35,961 nt of DNA from Clostridiales bacterium (GCA_022764045.1 JALERU010000064.1:1-35961); one strand, 5' to 3'; positions 20,691 through 28,709 are shown, numbered from the stretch's first letter. The notes: generated from the sequence alone by a model not told the origin. Numbers and translations: made by a program.

Positions 20691-22025
20691 ATGGAAAACA
20701 AGCTCACCGAGGGAAGCGTCATCAAAAATATGCTCCGCTTCTCCCTCCCCTACCTTCTGGCCTGCTTTCTGCAAACCTTTTACGGTCTGGCGGACCTCTT
20801 CATCACCGGCCAGTTCAACGGGGCCGACGCCATCACCGCCGTCTCCGTGGGTAGCCAGGTGACCCACATGCTCACGGTCATCATCGTGGGCCTTGCTATG
20901 GGGGCCACGGTTACCATCAGCCGGGCGGTGGGGGCCCGGGACAAGCGGGGGGCCGAGCAGACCATCGGCAGCACCATCACCATTTTCGCGGTCTTCGCCC
21001 TGGGGGCCACGGTAATCCTGGTTCTGTCGGTGAACGGCATCCTCTCCCTCCTCTCCACTCCGGCGGAGGCCTTCACCCAGGCCCGGAGCTACCTGCTCAT
21101 CTGCTTTGCGGGGGTCCCCTTCATTACGGCCTATAATGTCATCAGTTCCATTTTCCGGGGCCTGGGGGACTCCAAGAGCCCCATGTACTTTGTGGCCGCC
21201 GCGGGGGTCATCAACGTGGCCTTGGACTATCTTTTCATCGGTCCCCTGTCCCTGGGGGCCGCCGGTGCGGCTCTGGCCACGGTGATCGCCCAGGGGTGCA
21301 GCGTCCTGCTGGCCCTGCTGTGGCTGCGGAAGAAGGACATGGGGGTCTCCCTCCGCCGCCAGGACCTGCGGCCCACGAAAAATCGCCTGTCGGTGATCCT
21401 GCGCATCGGCTTTCCCATCGCCGTCCAGGACGGCTTTGTCCAGATCGCCTTTCTGGTCATCACCGCCATCGCCAACGGCCGGGGCGTGGACGTGGCCGCC
21501 GCTGTGGGGATTGTGGAGAAGATCATCGGTTTCCTCTTCCTGGTGCCCTCAGCGATGCTCTCCACCGTCTCGGCCATGGCCGCCCAAAACGCCGGGGCGG
21601 GCCTCCACCAGCGGGGCCGCCAGACCCTGGGCTACGGCATCGCCATCACCGTGGCTGTGGGCCTGATCTTCTCGGCCATCTGCCAGGTGTGGGCCGAGCC
21701 CATCATCGCCCTTTTCGCCAAAGACTCCCCCGCCGTGGTGGTCATGGGGGGCCAATACCTGCGGTCCTATGTCTTCGACTGCGCCTTTGCGGGGATTCAC
21801 TTCTGCTTCAGCGGCTATTTCTGTGCCTATGAGAAGTCCATCCTCTCCTTCCTCCACAACCTGGCCTCCATTGTCCTGGTCCGCATCCCCGGAGCCTACC
21901 TGGCCTCGGTGTTCTACCCCGATACCCTCTACCCCATGGGCCTGGCCGCCCCGGCGGGGTCTCTGTTCTCCGCCCTGATCTGCCTGGGGATGTACCTGTA
22001 CTTACGAAAAAAGAAGGTCTTTTAA
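20691..22025 (+). CDS. MATE-family multidrug/cation antiporter
   Basis: The 444-residue integral membrane exporter has about 12 transmembrane helices. The N-terminal half starts with the MATE signature region (NMLRFSLPYLLACFLQTFYGLADLFITGQF), then AVSVGSQV and a short charged loop RAVGARDKRGAEQ. The two six-helix halves are joined near residues 215-235, and a second half-repeat starts at LRIGFPIAVQDGFVQIAFLVI. MATE proteins expel drugs or metabolites using Na+ or H+ gradients. AGGAGG lies seven bases before the ATG, and the gene has its own promoter. Its hairpin terminator region merges with the promoter of small-peptide locus 2. Substrate unknown. Confidence 0.93.
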   Translation: MENKLTEGSVIKNMLRFSLPYLLACFLQTFYGLADLFITGQFNGADAITAVSVGSQVTHMLTVIIVGLAMGATVTISRAVGARDKRGAEQTIGSTITIFAVFALGATVILVLSVNGILSLLSTPAEAFTQARSYLLICFAGVPFITAYNVISSIFRGLGDSKSPMYFVAAAGVINVALDYLFIGPLSLGAAGAALATVIAQGCSVLLALLWLRKKDMGVSLRRQDLRPTKNRLSVILRIGFPIAVQDGFVQIAFLVITAIANGRGVDVAAAVGIVEKIIGFLFLVPSAMLSTVSAMAAQNAGAGLHQRGRQTLGYGIAITVAVGLIFSAICQVWAEPIIALFAKDSPAVVVMGGQYLRSYVFDCAFAGIHFCFSGYFCAYEKSILSFLHNLASIVLVRIPGAYLASVFYPDTLYPMGLAAPAGSLFSALICLGMYLYLRKKKVF

Positions 22026-22040
22026 GCCCAAAACAACAAA

Positions 22041-22080
22041 ACCCGCCGAAGCCTGCCAGTTGACAGGGTTCGGCGGGTTA
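22041..22080 (+). terminator. Hairpin after the MATE gene, overlapping the peptide-locus 2 promoter
   Basis: ACCCGCCGAA/TTCGGCGGGT is a perfect 10-bp stem with an inner CCTG/CAGG pair. No T run follows, so termination may be incomplete. The TTGACA of the locus 2 sense promoter lies inside the loop. Confidence 0.55.
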
Positions 22081-22089
22081 TGGTACACT
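22060..22089 (+). promoter_or_regulatory. Sense promoter of small-peptide locus 2
   Basis: TTGACA (22060-22065) and TACACT (22084-22089) are 18 bases apart; the predicted start is A22096. Confidence 0.78.
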
Positions 22090-22150
22090 TTTGACAAGGT
22101 ATCGCTGCATCCGGTGGTTAGCCACTTCCCTGAGAAGGGAGGTGCCGCTG

Positions 22151-22234
22151 ATGGGAGACTTCGGAAAGCAATTTCTGCGGTTTTTGATTTGTTTGGCGTT
22201 TTTCGCCTACATACTTACCCTGAAAGTTTGCTAA
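22151..22234 (+). CDS. 27-residue hydrophobic peptide, candidate type I toxin, copy 2
   Basis: It begins MGDFGKQFLRF like copy 1, has a hydrophobic middle richer in Phe and Leu, and ends LKVC. The first 11 residues are identical to copy 1, with only one synonymous base change. GGGAGG stands eight bases before the ATG, inside the same CACTTCCC/GGGAGGTG hairpin (22123-22144) although the loop differs. The stop codon is TAA where copy 1 has TGA; the change is matched by a compensating change in the partner strand of the stop-codon hairpin. The locus sits between the MATE gene and the convergent xth gene. Role as for copy 1: candidate type I toxin, not a recognised family. Confidence 0.72.
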   Translation: MGDFGKQFLRFLICLAFFAYILTLKVC

Positions 22235-22314
22235 CCACCCGGCTGGACCCGAGTGGTTAGCTTGATCTTTTTCAAATAACCTCGGGCTAACCGCCGTTGC
22301 AGCGGTACCCCTTT
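22222..22314 (-). ncRNA. Predicted antisense RNA of small-peptide locus 2
   Basis: A minus-strand promoter at 22321-22349 predicts a start at 22314. The RNA would have the same first hairpin (ACCGC/GCGGT, loop TGCAACG) as locus 1 and reach the hairpin GCTAACCAC/GTGGTTAGC (22230-22261), giving about 93 bases. Confidence 0.58.
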
Positions 22315-22320
22315 GTCTGT

Positions 22321-22349
22321 ATGATACCATCCCATCCCCCGGTTGTCAA
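22321..22349 (-). promoter_or_regulatory. Antisense promoter of small-peptide locus 2
   Basis: TTGACA (22344-22349) and TATCAT (22321-22326) on the minus strand have 17-base spacing. The -35 box overlaps the stop codon of xth, so transcription of xth reads straight into this RNA. Confidence 0.78.
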
Positions 22350-23134
22350 GAAGAGGACCGGGGGTGTTTTGATACCTCCTCCAGCACCAGTTCCACCGGG
22401 CAGTGGTCGCTGCCGTAGATTTCGCTGTGGATGGCGGCGCCCTTCACCTGGGCCATCAGGCGGTTGGAGACGATGAAGTAGTCGATCCGCCATCCCGCGT
22501 TCTTCTCCCGGGCGTGGAAGCGGTAGCTCCACCAGGAATAGGCCCCCTCCAGGTCGGGGTAAAAGGCCCGGAAGGTATCGGTAAAGCCGGCTGTCAGGAG
22601 CTGGGTCATCTTTTCCCGTTCCTCGTCGGTGAAGCCGGCGTTGCGACGGTTGGTCTTGGGGTTTTTCAGGTCGATCTCCTGGTGGGCCACGTTCAGGTCC
22701 CCGCAGAGGATGACGGGCTTGGTCTCATCCAGTTTTTGCAGGTGGGCCCGGAAGGCGTCCTCCCAGGTCATCCGGTAGTCCAGGCGCTTGAGCTCGTTCT
22801 GGGCATTGGGGGTGTAGCAGCACACCAGATAAAAGCCGGGATACTCGGCGGTGATCACCCGCCCCTCCCGGTCATGTTCCTCGATCCCCAGGCCATAGGA
22901 CACCGACAGGGGCTCGGTTTTGGTAAAGACCGCCACCCCGGAGTAGCCCTTCTTCTCGGCGCTGTTCCAGAACTGGTGGTACCCCGGCAGCTCCAGCTCG
23001 ATCTGCCCTGCGTGGTGCTGGAGCTTGGTCTCCTGCAGGCAGAAGATGTCCGCGTCCAGGGCCTCGAAGGAGGCCATAAAGTCCTTTTTCAGGCAGGCCC
23101 GCAGGCCGTTGACGTTCCAGGAAATGAGTTTCAT
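22346..23134 (-). CDS. xth: Exodeoxyribonuclease III / AP endonuclease
   Basis: The 262-residue cytosolic repair enzyme cuts DNA at abasic sites and degrades 3' ends. It starts MKLISWNVNGLRA, with catalytic and metal residues Glu35 (LQETKLQ), Asp146 and Asn148 (CGDLNVAH), and the closing Asp243-His244 pair (GSDHCPVEL). GWRIDYFIVS is also typical. Length matches the ExoA/XthA family. AGAGAGGA lies about ten bases before the ATG. The 3' end overlaps the antisense promoter of small-peptide locus 2, and no separate terminator is visible. Confidence 0.95.
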   Translation of the reverse strand: MKLISWNVNGLRACLKKDFMASFEALDADIFCLQETKLQHHAGQIELELPGYHQFWNSAEKKGYSGVAVFTKTEPLSVSYGLGIEEHDREGRVITAEYPGFYLVCCYTPNAQNELKRLDYRMTWEDAFRAHLQKLDETKPVILCGDLNVAHQEIDLKNPKTNRRNAGFTDEEREKMTQLLTAGFTDTFRAFYPDLEGAYSWWSYRFHAREKNAGWRIDYFIVSNRLMAQVKGAAIHSEIYGSDHCPVELVLEEVSKHPRSSS

Positions 23135-23193
23135 CGTAAGCGGTCCTCTCTTTCTAATATTAGAACTTGATCAAAACCTTTCAATATAAGAAA

Positions 23194-23224
23194 CCGGCGG
23201 GGCGAGCCTGTCTCGCCCCGCCGG
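23194..23224 (-). terminator. Terminator of the Mrp/Nbp35 gene
   Basis: A perfect 12-bp stem CCGGCGGGGCGA/TCGCCCCGCCGG with a 7-base loop, followed on the minus strand by TTTCTT. Confidence 0.8.
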
Positions 23225-23247
23225 CGCGGTTTGGTTATGGAGCTCTG

Positions 23248-24081
23248 TTACTTGCCCTCGTGGGCCAGAATGGCATCGGCCACGGGCTCCAGGTAGTTTT
23301 TCTCCATGGTCTCCACGGCGCCCTGGTCCATGGCGGTGGCCATAGCGGGGTCCATGGGGATCTGGGCCAGCACTTTCACGTTCAGGTCGGCGGCCACCTG
23401 CTCCAGGTTGCTCTTGCCGAAGATATAGTGCTTCTCGCCGCAGTTGGGGCACTGGAAATAGCTGTAGTTTTCCACCACACCCAGGATGGGCTTGTGCATC
23501 ATATCGGCCATGCGCACGGCCTTGGTGACGATGAGGGAGACCAGGTCCTGGGGAGAGGTGACCACCACAATGCCGTCCACGGGGATGGACTGGAAGACGG
23601 TCAGGGGCACGTCGCCCGTTCCGGGGGGCATGTCGATGAACAGATAGTCCAGCTCACCCCAGCGCACGTCAGACCAGAACTGTTTGACCACGCCGCCCAG
23701 CAGGCTGCCCCGCCACACCACGGGATCGCCCTTGTTCTCCAGCAGCAGGTTCAGGGAGATGACCTTGATGCCGGTGTTGGTGAGCTCGGGGAAGATGCTC
23801 TCCCCGTCGCCCACGGCCCGGGTATTCAGGCCAAAGGCTGTGGGGATGGAGGGGCCGGTGATGTCGGCGTCCATAATGCCCACTTTGTAGCCCCGCTTGG
23901 CCATGGCGGTGGCCAGGGAGGCGGTGGTGGAGCTCTTACCCACGCCGCCCTTGCCGGACATGACGGCGTAGACGTGCTTGATGGCGGAGTCCTTGTTCAG
24001 GGGGGCGATCAGATCTTTTTCGTTCACGGGCCCGCAGCTGGAGCCGCAGGTGCTGCAGTCATGGGTACATTCTTCAGACAT
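23248..24081 (-). CDS. Mrp/Nbp35-family Fe-S cluster carrier ATPase
   Basis: The 277-residue P-loop protein carries and delivers iron-sulfur clusters. The N-terminus has four cysteines (Cys5, 9, 12, 16; CTHDCSTCGSSC), an Nbp35-like cluster-binding motif. The deviant Walker A GKGGVGKSS lies at about 43-51, DADITGPSIP at 71-80, Walker B LFIDMPPGTGD at 147-157, and the bridging CPNC pair at Cys211 and Cys214. I start at MSEECTHDC (24081), which has AAGGAAG ten bases upstream; a longer in-frame start lies in the leader and is rejected. It is a single gene with its own terminator. Confidence 0.93.
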   Translation of the reverse strand: MSEECTHDCSTCGSSCGPVNEKDLIAPLNKDSAIKHVYAVMSGKGGVGKSSTTASLATAMAKRGYKVGIMDADITGPSIPTAFGLNTRAVGDGESIFPELTNTGIKVISLNLLLENKGDPVVWRGSLLGGVVKQFWSDVRWGELDYLFIDMPPGTGDVPLTVFQSIPVDGIVVVTSPQDLVSLIVTKAVRMADMMHKPILGVVENYSYFQCPNCGEKHYIFGKSNLEQVAADLNVKVLAQIPMDPAMATAMDQGAVETMEKNYLEPVADAILAHEGK

Positions 24082-24200
24082 GATGGATGAACTTCCTTTC
24101 TTATTTGAGATAACAAGCCGAAAAGGGCCTGAGGGGGTACATATCCTATTGTTACCCTGTGGAGGGGCGGCCATCCGCCCCCGTTCCTCAGAGGTTAGGA

Positions 24201-25139
24201 TCAGGTGTATTCATAGCTGCCGCCGCCGATAAACTCCCGGATGAGGGAGGCGGGGGGGACCAGGGAGGGGTCGATGGGCAGGAAGTGCTCAAAGCCGTGG
24301 ATCAGGTCCAGCAGCTCCCGCCGGCGGGTGTTCTCCTGGGGCACCGCCTCCAGCAGGGGCATGGCATAGTACTTCATCACCGAGACCTCGTAAGGCAGGG
24401 AGGAGTCGAAGATGTAATTGGCCCGGTGCTTATAGGGGGAGATGTACAGCTTTTCCCCCCGGCGGACGTTGGCCCACATATCCAAGGTCTCGGCCACGCC
24501 CGTGCCCCGGAAGTTGTAGTCCCGCACGGCCCGGCGGGTCAGGCGCATCCAGGTGCCCTTAAAGCGCAGGTCTTTCCCTTCCAGCACGTCGGACCGGGCG
24601 GAGATGTACAGGCAGGTGGCGGCGGGATTTCGCCCGGCGCAGTCGTCGTTGAGGGCGTGGATGCCCTCGAAGATGGCGATTTCATTTTTCTTCAGGCGCA
24701 GGGGGGTGCCCCGGTTGTCGTTGCGCATCTGACGGGCGAACTCAAACTTGGGCACCACAATGGTCTCCCCCTTGGAGAGCTTGGCGAAGTGGGTGTTGAG
24801 CAGGTCCATATCCATGCACAGGGGGGATTCGAAGTCCACCAGCCCCTCTTTGGTCCGGGGGGCGGTTTTGGGGTCCAGGGTCTTAAAGTAGTTGTCCATG
24901 GAGATGGTGTGGGTGAGGACCCCTCGTTTCTCCAGCTCCTCTTCGATCTTCAGGGCTGTGGTGGTCTTGCCCGAGCCCGAGGGGCCCGACAGGAGCACGA
25001 TGGGGCTGTGGGGCAGGTTGTCCAGGATGGTGTCGGCAGCCTGGCTCACCTTCTGGGCGTACTGGGCGTCGCATTCCTCCAAAAAGCCTTTCACGTCCTG
25101 GTCGATTTTTCGGTTGATTTCTTGTAGCTGATAGGACAT
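24201..25139 (-). CDS. Uridine kinase-like nucleoside kinase
   Basis: The 312-residue protein belongs to the uridine kinase/phosphoribulokinase P-loop family. After a 45-residue helical N-terminus comes Walker A GPSGSGKTT (52-60), then TISMDNYFKTL with the substrate-binding aspartate, DFESPLCMDMDLL, IAIFEGIHALND (Walker B region) and the lid RRAVRDYNFRG. Clostridia often have this domain fused to a threonyl-tRNA-synthetase-like TGS/SAD domain; here only the kinase part is present. AAAGGAGG lies eight bases before ATG 25139. It would phosphorylate uridine or a related nucleoside in salvage. Substrate not shown. Confidence 0.88.
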   Translation of the reverse strand: MSYQLQEINRKIDQDVKGFLEECDAQYAQKVSQAADTILDNLPHSPIVLLSGPSGSGKTTTALKIEEELEKRGVLTHTISMDNYFKTLDPKTAPRTKEGLVDFESPLCMDMDLLNTHFAKLSKGETIVVPKFEFARQMRNDNRGTPLRLKKNEIAIFEGIHALNDDCAGRNPAATCLYISARSDVLEGKDLRFKGTWMRLTRRAVRDYNFRGTGVAETLDMWANVRRGEKLYISPYKHRANYIFDSSLPYEVSVMKYYAMPLLEAVPQENTRRRELLDLIHGFEHFLPIDPSLVPPASLIREFIGGGSYEYT

Positions 25140-25179
25140 TCTAATGCCTCCTTTCCGGCACGTCAAGGAACAAAGTCAC

Positions 25180-25200
25180 AAAAGGGGGAAAATCTCCCCC
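25180..25200 (-). terminator. Terminator of hemZ
   Basis: Read on the minus strand, GGGGGA/TCCCCC with a short loop is followed by TTTT, 23 bases after the hemZ stop. Confidence 0.78.
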
Positions 25201-25222
25201 AAACTTGCACACTTGTTGCCGG

Positions 25223-26680
25223 TTACCAACTCCAGGCGGCCTTTTCCGCCTGGATGGCGTCGATGTTCTGGATGTATTCCTGGGGATACTTGGGGTTGGC
25301 CGCCCGGCGCACGGAGCCTGACCCGATGGATTTGGTCACACCCCCCGCCCCCAGGGAGAGGACGGTGTGGAGCTCCTCCATCATGCAGATATTATACTCG
25401 TTTTGAAAGCCCGGTTTGCACCAGCCCACGTTTTCAAAGGAGCCCGACATGAATTTTTGCCGGTAGAGGTAGTAGGGCAGGTAACCCTCCTGGCGCAGGG
25501 CCGTCCAGGCGAAGTCCAGCATCTGGGCCACTTCCTCCCCGGGGGGCAGGGGGGCCTCCTCCTGGCGCAGCCGGGCGCCCCGTTTCAGGGCCAGGGTGTG
25601 GACGGTGATGTTCTCCGGGGCCATGGCCATGACCTCTTCCAGGGTGGCCCGGAAGCCCGCTGCCGTGTCCCCCGGCAGGCCGGCGATGAGGTCCATGTTG
25701 ATGGCCCCCACCCCTACCTGGCGGGCCAGGGCATAGGCCCGGCGGATCTCCTGGGCCCGGTGGCTGCGGCCGATGGCCGCCAGGACCTGATCGGACATGG
25801 TCTGGGGGTTCACGGAGATCCGGTTGCCGCCCCCGTTCCGGATGGCCAGGAGCTTTTCCTGGGTGATGGTGTCCGGCCGGCCGGCCTCCACGGTAAACTC
25901 TGTGCCGGGAGCCAGCTGAAAGGCGGTGTGGAGCTGGTCCAGCAGCTGGCTTAACTGCTCTGCCGACAAGGTGGTGGGGGTGCCGCCGCCGATGTACACT
26001 GTGCGGACGGTCTTCCCCGCTTCCCGCAGGGCCTTTCCGGCGGCGGCAATCTCCCGGTGCAGCCCCTGGAGATAGTCGGGGATGAGCCGGTTGGCCGACC
26101 CCGAAGAGGAGATAAAGGAGCAATAGGCACACCGGGTGGGGCAAAAGGGGATGCCCACATACAGGGAGACCTCCTGGGGTTTCAGATCCCGTTTTAACGC
26201 CAAGCTGGCCTGGGCGCAGTCCATGGCCAGCCGCCGGCGGCTGGGAGAGACCCGGTACCGGTCCCGGAGCATGGCCTCGGCCTGGCGGGGAGTGGCCCCC
26301 TCCTCCATGGCCCGGGTGGGGAGCTTTACGGGGCGGACCCCTGAGAGCATCCCCCAGGGGGGTTCTGTCCCCAAACAGTCCACGGCGGCCAGGTAAAAGG
26401 CCCGCTGGAGGGTCCGCCGGGTGAGCCGGGTGGCCACCACGGGGTCGTCTGCGGGGAGCTGCTCGGTGCGCACCCGGCACTGGCGGGTGTAGGTCTCCCC
26501 TGCCCGGCGGAGGACTGCACGGGCGGTGCACCACTGGGGCCCCCGGGAAAAGGTGAGCTCCAGCTCATTGTCCCCCCCTGGCTTGGCGTCGGGATAGACC
26601 GGCCGTTCCTGGGGAAAGAGGGTGAGCAGGGTCTGCTCCACGGCGTACTTCTCCTGGTGGCCGGTGAAAAAGAGGTTCAT
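25223..26680 (-). CDS. hemZ: Radical SAM coproporphyrinogen III dehydrogenase-like HemZ
   Basis: The 485-residue protein has the radical SAM cluster motif at Cys180, Cys184 and Cys187 (CPTRCAYCSF), GGGTPTT for SAM binding, EAGRPDTI and NMDLIAGLPGD. The first 160 residues (NLFFTGHQEKY…WGMLSGVRPVKL) are the extra domain that marks HemZ rather than HemN/HemW. HemZ is linked to anaerobic haem synthesis in Bacillus, but in Clostridia without a full haem pathway its job is unsettled. The start overlaps the stop of the hydrolase gene upstream as ATGA, so the two are translated together. Confidence 0.92.
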   Translation of the reverse strand: MNLFFTGHQEKYAVEQTLLTLFPQERPVYPDAKPGGDNELELTFSRGPQWCTARAVLRRAGETYTRQCRVRTEQLPADDPVVATRLTRRTLQRAFYLAAVDCLGTEPPWGMLSGVRPVKLPTRAMEEGATPRQAEAMLRDRYRVSPSRRRLAMDCAQASLALKRDLKPQEVSLYVGIPFCPTRCAYCSFISSSGSANRLIPDYLQGLHREIAAAGKALREAGKTVRTVYIGGGTPTTLSAEQLSQLLDQLHTAFQLAPGTEFTVEAGRPDTITQEKLLAIRNGGGNRISVNPQTMSDQVLAAIGRSHRAQEIRRAYALARQVGVGAINMDLIAGLPGDTAAGFRATLEEVMAMAPENITVHTLALKRGARLRQEEAPLPPGEEVAQMLDFAWTALRQEGYLPYYLYRQKFMSGSFENVGWCKPGFQNEYNICMMEELHTVLSLGAGGVTKSIGSGSVRRAANPKYPQEYIQNIDAIQAEKAAWSW

Positions 26681-27294
26681 CGCAGGGCTTCCCGGACGAA
26701 GGGGTTATACTGCCGCTCCCGGGCCAGGGTGGTGGTCCCCTCGTGGCCGGGGCAGACCCGCAGGTCGCCCTCCAGGCGCACCAGCCGCTTCAGGGATTGG
26801 AGGATCTGACCGTAGCTCCCCCCCACGAAGTCTGTCCGGCCGCAGGACCCAGCAAAAAGGGTGTCCCCGCAGAAGAGGACGTCCCCCACCCGATAGGTCA
26901 CCGACCCAGGGGAGTGGCCGGGGGTGTGGAGCACCTGGATCGAGGTGCCGCCAAAGTCGATGACGTCCCCTTCCTTTACGGTCTTAATTTCGTCCAGAGG
27001 GGCCAAGAGCATATACTGGTCCCCGGCGCCGGTCCAGTTGACCTCCTTCTCGTGGACATAGACGGGAATCCCCGGCCACTTTTCCAGCAGGCCGGGCACC
27101 CCCAGCACGTGGTCAAAATGGCCGTGGGTGATGAGGATCATGGTCAGGGAGAGCCCGGCCTTGCGGATCTCCCGGTCGATGTCGTTGGGCTGGTCGCCGG
27201 GATCAATGGCGATGCAGGTTTTGGCCTCGGGGTCTTCCAGAAGGTAGCAGTTGGTGCCGATCTGGCCCACGGGCATGCGTTTGATTTGTAGCAT
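26677..27294 (-). CDS. Metallo-beta-lactamase-fold hydrolase (glyoxalase II-like)
   Basis: The 205-residue protein has a full zinc-binding set: THGHFDH at residues 56-62, HTPGHSPGS near 123, GDTLFAGS near 145 and CPGHEGTT near 187. This is the small single-domain YcbL/glyoxalase II-like type, probably acting on a thioester such as a hydroxyacyl-thiol. GAGGTG is six bases before the ATG. It lies just upstream of hemZ and overlaps it by four bases; this pair is common in Clostridia, but a shared pathway is not established. Substrate unknown. Confidence 0.9.
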   Translation of the reverse strand: MLQIKRMPVGQIGTNCYLLEDPEAKTCIAIDPGDQPNDIDREIRKAGLSLTMILITHGHFDHVLGVPGLLEKWPGIPVYVHEKEVNWTGAGDQYMLLAPLDEIKTVKEGDVIDFGGTSIQVLHTPGHSPGSVTYRVGDVLFCGDTLFAGSCGRTDFVGGSYGQILQSLKRLVRLEGDLRVCPGHEGTTTLARERQYNPFVREALR

Positions 27295-27299
27295 AAAGT

Positions 27300-27531
27300 C
27301 ACCTCGAATTTACTCCCCGGAGGGGGTTGTTGGGTTGGTGGAAGGGTTCCACCAGGGGGGCCGGCCTTGGAGGCCGGGACGGGGCCTTGGCGCATACTGC
27401 GCCGTGGGGTGTCCTCGCCGGACGGGCAGCCTGCCCGGCTGGGGGTCCATTTCTCTGGAGAAATGGACGAAAGAGCACCAGGGGCTGCGGCCCCTGGACC
27501 CCGGGGGCTTTTTATGGGCCGCTGGCTGCCG
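27300..27531. repeat. GC-rich hairpin stretch upstream of the hydrolase gene
   Basis: No gene is visible. It holds GTCCATTTCTC/GAGAAATGGAC (about 27446-27469), CCAGGGG/CCCCTGG (about 27479-27498) and a CCCCGGGGG run before TTTTT. The CCATTTCTY…RGAAATGG hairpin type recurs at 1194-1218 and 33023-33047. Confidence 0.6.
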
Positions 27532-27910
27532 CTCGCTCATTTTTAGGATCGAGAAAACGTGCGTCCTCTGTGGAACCACACTTCTTCTCTAAAATCGAAT
27601 GGGCGGTTCGCAGCGCAAGGGGGAGGTGGTTTAGGAACCTGCTATGGCAAAAGGTGGTAACGATATCATTCTATCCACCGATACTCCACATCGCCCCCTC
27701 ATCAGTCAGCTCCGCTGACAGCTTCCCCCCGAGGGGAAGCCTACGTGCTATGCTACGTTGGGGTAATTGCTACGGTATTTTTCTGCAATAGGCCATATAG
27801 GATATGCCAACGCCTTCCCCTGGGGGGGAAGGTGGGCCGGCCGTAGGCCGGGTCGGATGAGGGTGAGCCTTGAGGATTCCAAAGCGTCGGGAATAGACGC
27901 ACCCACCCCA
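27532..27910 (+). repeat. Repeat family A, copy A9, with a 100-bp 5' extension
   Basis: The extension (27532-27630; CTCATTTTTAGGATC…CCTCTGTGGAACCACAC…GGGCGGTTCGCAGCGC) is shared almost base for base with 32366-32465 before A10. The normal unit follows from about 27631 and ends at GAATAGACGCACCCACCCC. Confidence 0.85.
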
Positions 27911-27913
27911 CCC

Positions 27914-28000
27914 CCAGCGTCGCAGACTTCCGCTTTTCGCAAAAAGCGGAATAAAATCAAATCATTTTTTCGCCGGCTCTGCCGGCGAAAAAATTCTTCT
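27914..28000 (+). repeat. Repeat family B, copy B2
   Basis: AGCGTCGCAGACTTCC is followed by a CCGCTTTT/AAAAGCGG hairpin, AAAATCAAATCATTTTTTCG and CGCCGGC/GCCGGCG ending GAAAAAATTCTTCTCA. It directly abuts A9. On the minus strand the second hairpin has a T run and could end dtd transcription. Confidence 0.82.
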
Positions 28001-28062
28001 CACCTCACAAGTGTGCGGCCCCAACGGGGCCGTGCGCGCAGGGAGGTGCAATCCCCCAAATT

Positions 28063-28506
28063 TCACATCGTTTCCGTATCCATCCAAATCGTCACCGGCC
28101 CATCATTCACAGAGCTCACCGCCATATCCGCCCCAAACTCCCCGTGGGCCACCTGGAACCCACGGTCCCGGCACAGGGCCATAAACTTCTCATACAGGGG
28201 AATGGCCACCGCCGGCGGCGCGGCCTTGGTAAAGCCGGGGCGGCGGCTTTTGATGTCGGCGTAAAGGGTAAACTGAGAGACCACCAGCAGGGCGCCCCCT
28301 GCGGCGGCCAGATTCAAATTCATTTTTCCGGCCTCATCGGAAAAAATCCGCAGGCCGCAGATTTTATCGGCCAGCTTTTCCGCCTGGGCCTCGGTGTCGT
28401 CGGGGCCGACCCCCAGCAGCACCAGAAAGCCGGTGCCGATCTGGCCCACGGTCTCCCCGTCGATGGCGACGGAGGCCGAGGACACTCTTGTAACCACTGC
28501 GCGCAT
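28063..28506 (-). CDS. dtd: D-aminoacyl-tRNA deacylase
   Basis: The 147-residue cytosolic enzyme removes D-amino acids wrongly attached to tRNA. Start [13 protein letters not shown] is typical. The catalytic loop SQFTLYAD lies at 77-84, [13 protein letters not shown] at 86-98, and [16 protein letters not shown] at 124-139 includes the cross-subunit Gly-Pro pair. AGGAGG precedes the ATG by seven bases. A good promoter lies upstream, divergent from the lectin/SLH gene. Confidence 0.95.
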   Translation of the reverse strand: MRAVVTRVSSASVAIDGETVGQIGTGFLVLLGVGPDDTEAQAEKLADKICGLRIFSDEAGKMNLNLAAAGGALLVVSQFTLYADIKSRRPGFTKAAPPAVAIPLYEKFMALCRDRGFQVAHGEFGADMAVSSVNDGPVTIWMDTETM

Positions 28507-28565
28507 GGTGTTTCCTCCTGGAATGATCAAAATTTTGCAAAAAAAGAGCAGAATATTTTTCACTC

Positions 28566-28595
28566 AGTATAGCATGCCAGGCGGGAAAACGTCAA
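28566..28595 (-). promoter_or_regulatory. Promoter of dtd
   Basis: On the minus strand, TTGACG (28590-28595) and TATACT (28566-28571) have an 18-base spacer. Confidence 0.75.
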
Positions 28596-28629
28596 TGGGT
28601 TCCGCGCGGGGGCGGGCTCCGGTTTTTCC

Positions 28630-28658
28630 TTGCGCGGGGGGCTCCAGCGTGGTATACT
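28630..28658 (+). promoter_or_regulatory. Promoter of the lectin/SLH gene
   Basis: TTGCGC (28630-28635) and TATACT (28653-28658) are 17 bases apart, about 45 bases before the ribosome binding site. Confidence 0.65.
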
Positions 28659-28709
28659 GAAACCATATCACGGCGTTACGCCGAAGAGAAGAGAGAAGGG
28701 GAGAAAAAC

